Assembly (NCBI GenBank): GCA_905182555.1 | Contig: CAJJBX010000008.1 | Span: 1 to 51,460, forward strand | From: an uncultured Ilumatobacter sp. | Lineage (GTDB): Bacteria > Actinomycetota > Acidimicrobiia > Acidimicrobiales > Ilumatobacteraceae | Reading direction: 5' to 3' | DNA: 51,460 nt | Shown: positions 42,676 to 51,460 of the stretch, piece by piece | How the letters are laid out: every line of letters begins with the position of its first letter | Numbering within the stretch: the first letter of the stretch is position 1 | The notes under the pieces: generated by a model | What the model was told of the DNA's origin: nothing | The model's input: only the letters and a program-made list of their open reading frames with translations | Database searches by the model: none | Program-made: the position numbers and the translations under genes

Positions 42676-43131
42676 CTAGAACAGGGCTTCGCCGAGTGAG
42701 ATGGTGGCGACGCCAAGTGCGATGCCTGCACCGAACCAAATTCCAGCAGCCATCCAGAAGTAGTGGCGCCAGTAGTCGTTCCATGTCGCGAGAGGATTGC
42801 GGGTGGCCCGCCTCGACGCGATCCACCCGACCAAAATCCAGGCCACGGCCGACGCCGCGACTGCGATTGGATACATCGAACGATCACCGAACGGAGCCCC
42901 GGCGATCAATAAGCCGGGCGCAGCAAGCGCTCCACCGATCAGGCCCACGGCACCGCTCCACGCAGCATCTGACAGGAGCAGCGCAGCGTACGACGCACCA
43001 CCAACCAGCGCAGGGAGCAGCAGTCCGATCAGCGGCCCCCGGGAACGAATGCGGGTGCGGTACCAGCGTGGGCCGTCGATGAGCGGCGCATCAGGGCCGC
43101 GGTTGGCGGACATGCGCGGAGGTGCAGACAT
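42676..43131 (-). CDS. Four-helix membrane protein of unknown function, antisense within the com block
   Basis: About 151 residues with four hydrophobic segments: GPLIGLLLPALVGGASYAAL, AVGLIGGALAAPGLLIAG, IAVAASAVAWILVGWIASRR, and MAAGIWFGAGIALGVATISL. A basic motif, SRRATRNPLATWNDYWRH, sits between helices three and four. I do not recognise the family. It is convergent with comEA (three-base gap) and divergent from comEC, with which its 5' end overlaps. The complementary strand is also open as an extension of comEC, but the membrane-like composition favours this strand as coding. Confidence 0.65.
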   Translation of the reverse strand: MSAPPRMSANRGPDAPLIDGPRWYRTRIRSRGPLIGLLLPALVGGASYAALLLSDAAWSGAVGLIGGALAAPGLLIAGAPFGDRSMYPIAVAASAVAWILVGWIASRRATRNPLATWNDYWRHYFWMAAGIWFGAGIALGVATISLGEALF

Positions 43132-44587
43132 CGATGAGCTCACTGCCGGCCAACCGTACGGCACCGCCGCGGCTGATCAAGGGCACCCCGGGCTGCAATT
43201 GTCTGATTTTCGGGTGGTGGTCCTGGCCATTGTCGTGGCCGTGTCGGTGTGGGTAGGTGAACCGCTGATTGCTGCTGCTCTGGCGCTGGTCGCGGTACTG
43301 CCATTCCGGTCAGTCGTCTTGATAGCTGTGGCAATCGTGCTCGCTGCCGGAGGCGCGCTGCGTTCTGATCACGCATGGAATGGGCTCCGACCCGATCAGC
43401 TCGGTCATTTCGAAGGTTGGGTCAGGCTTGTCGACGATCCACAGCCATACCCGTCAAGTACACGTGTGATTGTTGACGTCGACGGTGAGCGCTACGAGAT
43501 CTGGTCACGAGGTCGAGCCCAGCAGCTGCGTGTTCGTGAATGGCGCGGTGGGCAGTGGATTTCGGTGAGTGGCCGTCGCACGCAGCTTGATGCGCAGCGA
43601 GCTGGTCGTGTTGCGTGGCAGCACGTCGTTGGCGAATTCGACCTCGACTGGGCAAGTGACGTTGACGAGGGCGGTCCGATTGCTGTTGCATCGAACCGCG
43701 TGCGCCGGGCAATTGAGCGTGCCGCGACGGCGCTCCCCGATGACGACGGTGCGCTGTTCCGTGGCCTGGTTGTCGGCGATGATCGGGATCAGCCGCGGGC
43801 GATGATCAATCGGTTCAGGGCGAGCGGCCTCTCCCATTTGACGGCGGTATCAGGGCAGAACGTCGCCTTTGTCTTGGCTGCGTGTGGCCCGTTGTTGCGT
43901 CGGCTGCGCCGGTGGCCGCGGCTCGGGGTGACCGTTGGATTGATCTTGTGGTTCGTCGCGTTAACGCGCTTCGAGCCTTCAATCGTGCGGGCGGGAACGA
44001 TGGCGTCGCTGTCGGCCGTGGCGTATGCGACGGGTCGAGAGCGAGCGCCGATTCGTATCCTTGCGTTGGCGGTCCTGGGGCTGGTGCTGGTTGACCCGTT
44101 GTTGGTGTGGTCGATTGGATTCTGGTTGTCGGTCGGTGCGACGACCGGTGTCATCACGGTCGGCCCCGCGCTGGCCAAGAGGTTCGAGGCGCTCGGGCCG
44201 TTCGCGTTGCCGCTTGGGATCACGCTCGGTGCGCAGGCGGGAGTAATGATTCCGGTGACGCTGGTGTTTGGGCGACTGCCATTGGTGAGTATTCCGGCGA
44301 ACTTGCTGGCGGTGCCAGTGGCTGGTGCAGTGATGCTTTACGGCCTGCCTGCTGGCTTGGTCGCAGGCTGGCTGCCCGTCACCGCCCCTGTGTTGATGGC
44401 GCCTGCAAGGTTGGGTACACGGTGGGTCGACACGGTGGCTTTGCTGGGAGAACGGCTGGAGCCGGGCGGTGTGTGGCCGTGGGTTGGTTGGTCAGTTGTT
44501 GCGACCGTTTCGGCTATCTGTGTGGCAGTGAGCGTTCGGCGCGGTAAGAATCAAAGCCTCCATGGCGATCCATCTCCTGACCGGTGA
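43112..44587 (+). CDS. comEC: ComEC/Rec2-family competence membrane protein without MBL domain
   Basis: A 491-residue polytopic membrane protein. N-terminal helices and a small soluble OB-like domain (GHFEGWVRLVDDPQPYPSST) are followed by the competence domain: LFRGLVVGDDRDQPRAM, SGLSHLTAVSGQNVAFVLAA and VDPLLVWSIGFWLSVGATTG. It forms the channel for single-stranded DNA during transformation. The C-terminal metallo-beta-lactamase domain found in longer ComEC proteins is absent: the frame ends after the last helix and overlaps holA by 26 bases. I use the ATG at 43112, because the open frame upstream is antisense to the small membrane-protein gene. Confidence 0.88.
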   Translation: MRGGADIDELTAGQPYGTAAADQGHPGLQLSDFRVVVLAIVVAVSVWVGEPLIAAALALVAVLPFRSVVLIAVAIVLAAGGALRSDHAWNGLRPDQLGHFEGWVRLVDDPQPYPSSTRVIVDVDGERYEIWSRGRAQQLRVREWRGGQWISVSGRRTQLDAQRAGRVAWQHVVGEFDLDWASDVDEGGPIAVASNRVRRAIERAATALPDDDGALFRGLVVGDDRDQPRAMINRFRASGLSHLTAVSGQNVAFVLAACGPLLRRLRRWPRLGVTVGLILWFVALTRFEPSIVRAGTMASLSAVAYATGRERAPIRILALAVLGLVLVDPLLVWSIGFWLSVGATTGVITVGPALAKRFEALGPFALPLGITLGAQAGVMIPVTLVFGRLPLVSIPANLLAVPVAGAVMLYGLPAGLVAGWLPVTAPVLMAPARLGTRWVDTVALLGERLEPGGVWPWVGWSVVATVSAICVAVSVRRGKNQSLHGDPSPDR

Positions 44588-45506
44588 CGACGAATCAATC
44601 TTGCGCACGGCGGTGGGCGACCTCGTAAATGACCTCGTCGGCAACGGCGACCGGTCGATGATGGTCGACGAGTTCGACACCGCCGACTACGAACTGCGCC
44701 TCGTTGTCGATGCGGCGCAAACTCCACCGTTCCTCTCCGACAAGCGCGTCGTGATAGCGCGCGACATCAGTCGGTTCTCAACCGACGAGGTGGCGCCGCT
44801 CCTTGCCTACATCGACAATCCGCTCGATACGTCCGACGTCGTGCTCGTGGCCGGTGGTGGGCGGATTTCCAAGAAACTCAGTGACGCTGCAAAGGCAAAG
44901 GGCAAGATCCACAACACCTCGCCCGGGCGCGACAAGCGGTCCTGGGTGCAAGATCAGATCAAGCAGTCAGGTCTCAAGGTCGACGGCTCCGCGGCCAACC
45001 AGCTTGCGCTGTGGCTCGGTGAGGACGCCGGTCGACTTGACGGCATCTTGGCCACACTTGCCAGTGCGTACGGTGCCGACGCGAAGATCTCGATGGCGCA
45101 GATCGAACCGTTCCTCGGTGAAGCCGGGGGAGTGCCGCCGTGGGACCTCACCGACGCGATTATGGCCGGCGACACCACCAAGGCGCTCACACTGCTCGGC
45201 CGGATGATCCATGCCGGGGGCCGCCACCCGATGCAGGTCATGTCCATTCTGCACAACCACTACTCGGGGATCGCCAAGCTCGACGGGGCCGGCGCTCGGA
45301 ACGAAACCGACGCAGCCACGGTGACGGGGCTGAAGGGCTTCCCCGCCAAGAAGGCGCTCCAGAACTACAACAAGTTGGGTGGCGCCAACTGCAAGCGTGC
45401 AATCGCGTGGCTCGCCCAGGCCGATCTCGACCTGAAGGGCGCCAAGGAACTCGACCCCGAGTTGGTCATGGAAGTCCTCGTTGCCCGCCTGAGCAAACTC
45501 CGCTAA
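44562..45506 (+). CDS. holA: DNA polymerase III delta subunit
   Basis: A 314-residue clamp-loader subunit. Characteristic segments: HLLTGDDESILRTAVGDLVN, VVDAAQTPPFLSDKRVVIAR, DVVLVAGGGRISKKLSDAAK, ANQLALWLGEDAGRLDGILA and VPPWDLTDAIMAGDTTKALT, ending with GAKELDPELVMEVLVARLS. It opens the sliding clamp in the replisome. It overlaps the end of comEC, the usual arrangement in many bacteria, and is convergent with rpsT. Confidence 0.93.
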   Translation: MAIHLLTGDDESILRTAVGDLVNDLVGNGDRSMMVDEFDTADYELRLVVDAAQTPPFLSDKRVVIARDISRFSTDEVAPLLAYIDNPLDTSDVVLVAGGGRISKKLSDAAKAKGKIHNTSPGRDKRSWVQDQIKQSGLKVDGSAANQLALWLGEDAGRLDGILATLASAYGADAKISMAQIEPFLGEAGGVPPWDLTDAIMAGDTTKALTLLGRMIHAGGRHPMQVMSILHNHYSGIAKLDGAGARNETDAATVTGLKGFPAKKALQNYNKLGGANCKRAIAWLAQADLDLKGAKELDPELVMEVLVARLSKLR

Positions 45507-45533
45507 GCCGGCTTGCGGTTCGAAAACGACAAA

Positions 45534-45555
45534 AGCGCCGCACGATGGCGGCGCT
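45534..45555 (-). terminator. Rho-independent terminator of rpsT
   Basis: AGCGCCGC/GCGGCGCT form a perfect eight-bp stem with a six-base loop. On the minus strand it is followed by TTTTGTCGTTTT, so it terminates rpsT and may also stop holA transcripts. Confidence 0.8.
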
Positions 45556-45574
45556 CAGGTCGAAATGAAGTGAT

Positions 45575-45829
45575 TCAGTCGACGGACTGAAGCTGCTTCA
45601 TGAGGCGGCTCTTCTTGCGAGCTGCTGCGTTCTTGTGCATGACGCCCTTCTGGGCGGCCTTGTCGATGCGCTTGATGGCGAGACGCAATGCCTCGGTGCT
45701 GCCATCGGTGCCAGCGGCGGCTTGAGCAGCCTTCACACGCGTCTTGACTTCGGCACGAACCGACTTGTTACGCTCGGCGCGCTTGGCATCGGTGAGGATG
45801 CGCTTTTTCTGGCTCTTGATATTTGCCAT
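45575..45829 (-). CDS. rpsT: 30S ribosomal protein S20
   Basis: The 84-residue protein is typical of S20: MANIKSQKKRILTDAKRAER at the start, VRAEVKTRVKAAQ, AIKRIDKAAQKGVMHKNAAA and RKKSRLMKQL at the end. It is a lysine/arginine-rich helical bundle that binds 16S rRNA. The ATG at 45829 has AGGA at short distance; the frame is open for 20 codons upstream, but S20 proteins begin MANIKS. It is divergent from lepA. Confidence 0.97.
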   Translation of the reverse strand: MANIKSQKKRILTDAKRAERNKSVRAEVKTRVKAAQAAAGTDGSTEALRLAIKRIDKAAQKGVMHKNAAARKKSRLMKQLQSVD

Positions 45830-46017
45830 GTTCCTGATGCCTTCTTTGTCGATCTCGTCGGGCCACAGAGAGCGGATCCGAACAGCCATGAGACTCTACC
45901 GAGCCAGGTGCCCACCCCCAACGTAGATCGCATGTGAACAACTTCATGAATGGGGTTGAGGAGTAGGCGAACCTGGATGCGAGGGGATCGAACCTGCCAG
46001 ATAGCTTTGGCAGCGAC

Positions 46018-47801
<1,784 letters not shown>

Positions 47802-48143
47802 CTGGTCCGGCGTTCAGATCGACGAACTAGCGACTCTGCGAAAGCAGAGCGGAACCCGACACACGTGCGAACGTAGACGGCAAAAGCCAAGGACGTCACC
47901 GCCAAGGGCGACAATGGTTGCCGACCGCTTCGGGTCACCTCGGCTTGGCTTTCAACAACATCCGCCATGACGGCGGTGGTCTTCGTGTAAATACATTGGT
48001 CCCCGCCGCTGCCGACATTGACTAAAAACGTTGCGATCTTCGAAGTTTTTTGGGACCAAGGTCCACGTTGACTCAGGCGGCGCGAGATTGCCCGGTGACG
48101 CTGCAAGCCGCCCCAAGCACCAGACTCTCGGGGTGAATAAACA
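47802..48143. other. Gap with a small lepA-like repeat
   Basis: No gene is recognisable. The 28 bases at 47879-47906 resemble 47642-47669 near the lepA 3' end with five mismatches; the shared core is AAGGACGTCACNGCCAAG. A GGACC-AA-GGTCC palindrome lies near 48050. The region probably carries the promoter of the MFS gene. Confidence 0.35.
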
Positions 48144-49436
48144 GTGGGTCGGCCGGGGGTGAGTGCTCCCATCGCTGCTCGCGAACCCGCTCCGCCACCC
48201 GGATCCGGATTCGGGTCAACCACGTTCCGGTCGCTGCGGTATCACAATGCTCGGCTGTTCTTTGCCGGCCTACTGGTGTCGAACGTCGGCACGTGGATGC
48301 ACCTCACGGTGATGTCGATTCTTGTGTTTCGACTCACGGGCGAGGCAAGCAAGGTCGGCTTCACGATCGCCTTCCAATTCGCGCCGATGCTGTTTCTCGG
48401 CGCGTATGCGGGGGCGATGGCCGATCGGCTGAACAAGCGGAAAATGGCAATCATCACCCAGTCGGCGATGGCCAGCCAGGCACTGCTGCTCGGTGTACTC
48501 GACCTGACGGGGGTGATCAACCTGCCGCTGGTCTACGCGATGTCGCTGTTTCTCGGTATAGCGAATGCCTTCGATAACCCAGCGCGTCGCAGCCTTGTCA
48601 CCGAACTGGTCGAGCCCGCCGAAATTCCGAATGCCACGTCGCTGAACACGGCGGTGATGACATCGTCACGCATCTTCGGCCCAGCAGTCGGTGCAGTGCT
48701 CGTGGGCGTGATCGGCACCGGGTGGTGCTTCATCTTGAATGGGGTCACGTTCTCAGCGATCATTTTCTCGCTCACATCGTTGCGCCGCGACGAGATGTTC
48801 ATGTCGGCGCCACGACCGAAGGGTGGCCAGCCCGTTCGTGAAGCCCTGCGGTTCATCTCGGGCCGCCGCGACCTGCTCGTGCTGTTCGTCGTGCTGCTCA
48901 TCGTCTCAACCTTCTCGTTCAACCAGCAGGTCGTCTTCCCCAAACTGGCCGAACAGCGGTGGGGCGGCGACCAGGCATTCGGCTATGTGCTCGGTGTGAT
49001 GTCGGTGGGCTCGCTGACCGGTGCCTTGTTGACCGCGCGTCAGCACCGCGTGTCGATGCGCTGGTACTTCGGCAACATTGTCGTGCTCGCCGTCGCCGGT
49101 TTCGGGATCGCCTGGTCGCCGAATATTTGGGTGGCATTCTTGTGGGCGGTACCGCTCGGCGCAGGGTCATCCGGATTCATCACAGCGGCAAATGCGATCA
49201 TGCAACAGGAGAGCCCGAGCGACATGCGCGGCCGGTTGATGGCGCTGCAAGCCGTTGCGTTCCTTGGATCGACGCCGATTGGTGGCCCGATCACCGGCGT
49301 GATCGCCGATCAGACCAGTGTCGAGTGGTCGCTCGGCTACGGCAGCGTGATCAGCCTGCTCGCTGTTGTCGGGGCCGTCGCGGCGTGGCTCACCACTGGT
49401 CGGAGTTTTGCCCCCAAGGCTCCACCGACCACCTGA
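48144..49436 (+). CDS. MFS transporter (MFS_3/EntS-like)
   Basis: A 430-residue, twelve-helix major-facilitator protein. A 28-residue Pro/Gly-rich N-terminus precedes FRSLRYHNARLFFAGLLVSN. The motif-A loop is GAMADRLNKRKMAIITQSA, and DNPARRSLVTELVEPAEIPN is typical of the MFS_3 branch of siderophore or drug exporters. The second half has AEQRWGGDQAFGYVLGVMSV and ESPSDMRGRLMALQAVAFLG. The substrate is unknown. The GTG at 48144 is used; another GTG 15 bases later is equally possible. It is of the same branch as the decayed exporter at 18822-19460. Confidence 0.88.
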   Translation: MGRPGVSAPIAAREPAPPPGSGFGSTTFRSLRYHNARLFFAGLLVSNVGTWMHLTVMSILVFRLTGEASKVGFTIAFQFAPMLFLGAYAGAMADRLNKRKMAIITQSAMASQALLLGVLDLTGVINLPLVYAMSLFLGIANAFDNPARRSLVTELVEPAEIPNATSLNTAVMTSSRIFGPAVGAVLVGVIGTGWCFILNGVTFSAIIFSLTSLRRDEMFMSAPRPKGGQPVREALRFISGRRDLLVLFVVLLIVSTFSFNQQVVFPKLAEQRWGGDQAFGYVLGVMSVGSLTGALLTARQHRVSMRWYFGNIVVLAVAGFGIAWSPNIWVAFLWAVPLGAGSSGFITAANAIMQQESPSDMRGRLMALQAVAFLGSTPIGGPITGVIADQTSVEWSLGYGSVISLLAVVGAVAAWLTTGRSFAPKAPPTT

Positions 49437-49460
49437 CGCTGTTCTACGGTGGGCGTCCTC

Positions 49461-50759
49461 ATGACTGACGCGGCGTCCGCTACCGGGGAACAAAACTGGG
49501 CAGGCAACTACGCCTATCGGGCGAGCCAAATTCATCGCCCGACAACGATCGACGAGATCGCCGCGATCGCCCAATCGGCCACCAGCATCCGGGTGCTCGG
49601 TTCTCGCCATTCGTTCACCGACATCGTCGACGCGGACGAGTTGATCGATCTCAGTTGCTATCAGCCGAAGACACATTTTGACGCCGACGCGCAGACCATC
49701 ACGGTGCCGGCCTCGACCACATATGGCGACGTGGCGCAGTCGCTCGCGCCCTACGGCATGGCACTCCGCAACCTCGCATCGCTGCCGCACATCTCTGTCG
49801 CCGGATCTGTCGCAACGGCAACCCACGGCTCAGGCATCGGCAACGGCAACCTCGCCACGTCAGTCGCGGGATTCGAGTACGTCAACACCGCTGGCGAGAT
49901 CATCTCGGTCGACCGATCGACGCCTGACTTCGATGGCCTGGTCGTGTCGCTCGGCGCGCTGGGCATCGTCACCGCCGTCAGCCTCGGCGTGGTCTTCGAC
50001 TACCAGATCGAGCAGCACGTCTATGAAGATCTGCCGCTCGACGTGGTGGGCGACCAGCTCGCAATGATCCTCGGTGCTGCGTACAGCGTCAGTGTGTTCA
50101 CCACGTTCGCTGGGTCGCTCGACGGCCAGGTCGGCCAGGTGTGGATCAAGCGGCGGACCGACGGGAGCGACCGGTCGATGGACGCTGGCGCTACGTTCCT
50201 CGATGCTCCGGCAGCAACGATGCAGCATCATCCGATCCCCGGAGTCGACGGTTCCACCTGTACTGCACAACTTGGTGTGCCGGGCCCGTGGGCCGACCGG
50301 CTCCCGCATTTCCGGATGGGGTTCACACCGAGTGCCGGCAACGAAGTGCAATCTGAGTTCTTCGTCGGCTCCGTCGACGGTCCGCTGGCACTCGAAGCGC
50401 TGCGGAACGCAGCAGACGACTTCGCTGATCGGCTGATGGTCAGCGAAGTTCGAGCCGTTGCAGCCGACGAGCTCTGGATGAGCCCGCAGTATCGGCGCCC
50501 GTCCGTTGCCTTCCATTTCACCTGGCATCCCGACAGCGAGGCCGGGGGAGCGGCGGGCGACCTCGTCCGCGCCGTGGCCGCGGTCCAAGAAGCGCTCGGA
50601 CCATTCGCCCCGAGGCCGCACTGGGGCAAGGTGTTCGACGCCGACGGGTTCTCGGCACGCGATTCGTACGAGATGTTCGACGATTTCATCGACATGGCGC
50701 AACGCCTCGACCCGCACGGCGTGTTCCGCAACGACTGGTGGGCACGGCACTTCGGCTGA
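49461..50759 (+). CDS. Alditol-oxidase-like FAD-linked oxidase
   Basis: A 432-residue flavoprotein of the VAO/PCMH fold. VLGSRHSFTD carries His50, the residue that binds FAD covalently in Streptomyces AldO (its GSRHSF motif). SLPHISVAGSVATATHGSGI and NGNLATSVAGFEYVN complete the FAD domain. The C-terminal domain has FHFTWHPDSE, PRPHWGKVF and DPHGVFRNDWW, as in sorbitol/xylitol oxidases. It should oxidise a polyol or sugar with O2, giving H2O2. No signal peptide. The ATG at 49461 is preferred to the GTG at 49449, since TACGGT at 49445 would place transcription start just before it. Confidence 0.88.
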   Translation: MTDAASATGEQNWAGNYAYRASQIHRPTTIDEIAAIAQSATSIRVLGSRHSFTDIVDADELIDLSCYQPKTHFDADAQTITVPASTTYGDVAQSLAPYGMALRNLASLPHISVAGSVATATHGSGIGNGNLATSVAGFEYVNTAGEIISVDRSTPDFDGLVVSLGALGIVTAVSLGVVFDYQIEQHVYEDLPLDVVGDQLAMILGAAYSVSVFTTFAGSLDGQVGQVWIKRRTDGSDRSMDAGATFLDAPAATMQHHPIPGVDGSTCTAQLGVPGPWADRLPHFRMGFTPSAGNEVQSEFFVGSVDGPLALEALRNAADDFADRLMVSEVRAVAADELWMSPQYRRPSVAFHFTWHPDSEAGGAAGDLVRAVAAVQEALGPFAPRPHWGKVFDADGFSARDSYEMFDDFIDMAQRLDPHGVFRNDWWARHFG

Positions 50760-50827
50760 GCTCGACAGCGCAGGACATGGCTGGCTGGATATAGCTGGTC
50801 TGGCGATCGTGGGATAGAACGAACGTT

Positions 50828-51460
50828 GTGCTTTCTCGCTCGATTATGTGGTTTCGACGCGATCTTCGCGTCGGTGACTTGCCCGCCCTGCTTGCAGCCG
50901 GTGGAGATGGCAACGAGGTCGTCCCGGTCTTCGTTGTCGATCCGATGTTTGCGGCCTCGGGTGCGCCGCGGCTCGCCTACCTCCACGATGTTCTGACTGC
51001 GCTCGACTCGTCCATCCGCGAGCGGTCCGGCGCGCCGTTATTGATTGCCCACGGCGACCCGGTCACGGTGATTCCAGCGCTTGCTGCCCGCCTGGATGTG
51101 GGAAGCGTTTTTGTGAGTCGCGACTACTCGCCATACGGTCGGCGGCGCGACGCAGCAATCGTCGCAGCGCTTCGTGCCGACGGTCGCAGTCTGCAGGGCG
51201 TCGGCTCGCCGTATGCCGTCGACCCCGGTGGCGTCTTGAAGGGCGACGGCACGCCTTACAAAGTTTTCACACCGTTTTCGAAGGTGTGGCGCCGCGTCGG
51301 CTGGGCGGCACCGCATGACGACCCCGACGACATTCGCTGGACACCGGCCTCGGTCATTGCTGACCTCACCGAGCCCCTGTTCGAACGGCCCGATCCAGGT
51401 ATCGACCTTCCAGCGGCCGGCGAAGCTGCAGCGCACCAGCGCCTTGGCGCGTTCCTTGAA
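50828..51460 (+). CDS. phr: Deoxyribodipyrimidine photolyase, 3' end outside the window
   Basis: The first 211 codons of a photolyase/cryptochrome. The start IMWFRRDLRVGDLPALLAAG is the standard photolyase N-terminus, followed by VVPVFVVDP, the antenna-domain part RDYSPYGRRRDAAIVAAL and KVFTPFSKVWRRVGW. The FAD-binding catalytic domain lies beyond position 51460. It repairs UV-induced pyrimidine dimers using light. I start at GTG 50828 (MLSRSIMWFRRDL); an ATG 18 bases later is the alternative. TAGAAC seven bases before the GTG suggests a leaderless start. Confidence 0.92.
   Translation, partial: MLSRSIMWFRRDLRVGDLPALLAAGGDGNEVVPVFVVDPMFAASGAPRLAYLHDVLTALDSSIRERSGAPLLIAHGDPVTVIPALAARLDVGSVFVSRDYSPYGRRRDAAIVAALRADGRSLQGVGSPYAVDPGGVLKGDGTPYKVFTPFSKVWRRVGWAAPHDDPDDIRWTPASVIADLTEPLFERPDPGIDLPAAGEAAAHQRLGAFLE

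Noticed and set aside
42797..43111. 105-residue N-terminal extension of comEC
   Set aside because: It is antisense to the four-helix membrane gene and has low-complexity Pro/Ser composition. ComEC proteins do not have it.

Overview
The window is a high-GC, densely packed actinobacterial chromosome segment. Pointers to the class Acidimicrobiia (Ilumatobacter-like) are inference only: an F420-type luciferase-like oxidoreductase, a steroid/lipid-type P450, a fatty-acyl-AMP ligase, PAC2 and MMPL proteins, and many genes that appear to be read as leaderless mRNAs (a TANNNT hexamer six bases before ATG/GTG). The order comEA-comEC-holA-rpsT-lepA is a conserved chromosomal core block. I see no phage, plasmid, IS element, CRISPR array or tRNA.

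Layout. 1-6.9 kb is a patchwork of regulators (TetR, excisionase-like HTH, Rrf2), a YbaN membrane protein, a DMT exporter, an enoyl-CoA hydratase, a lipid-anchored subtilisin-inhibitor-like protein, an orphan OmpR-type DNA-binding domain and several decayed genes. 6.9-12 kb holds a GAF-GGDEF-EAL protein and a divergent TetR/MMPL pair. 12-21 kb has leuS, a P450, a zinc-ribbon protein, an acyl-AMP ligase, an MFS relic and a FAD oxidoreductase. 21-29 kb is a co-directional set: TetR, acetylpolyamine-amidohydrolase-like deacetylase, and a family-5 (peptide-type) ABC importer with a Tat lipoprotein and fused ATPases. A convergent operon at 29-33.8 kb encodes a ThuA/Gfo/Gfo fusion, an alpha/beta hydrolase and an S51-peptidase/CysRS-tail fusion. 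34-37.2 kb is a zinc-type ABC importer followed by a Fur/Zur repressor. 37.2-41.9 kb has PhzF, SGNH hydrolase, LLM oxidoreductase, PAC2 and a YbbN-type thioredoxin. 42-48 kb is the com-holA-rpsT-lepA block, and the end has an MFS transporter, an alditol-oxidase-like flavoprotein and the start of a photolyase.

Two patterns cross the window. First, many conserved genes (leuS, lepA, znuB-like, MMPL, comEA, the S51 fusion) carry single-base frameshifts, several in homopolymers. Sequencing or assembly error is more likely than gene death; a few loci (MFS relic with a nonsense codon, N-terminally missing fragments) look truly decayed. Second, a palindromic repeat of about 31 bp built around GGTCWGACC occurs four times: twice between genes and twice, in frame, inside the linker of the S51 fusion protein.

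I did not find a clear unknown defence or biosynthetic system. The best leads are the palindromic element that invades coding sequence, the Rrf2 operator that covers two overlapping leaderless promoters, the lipid-anchored protease inhibitor with a Glu at the predicted P1 site, and the 11-bp tandem repeat between divergent genes.
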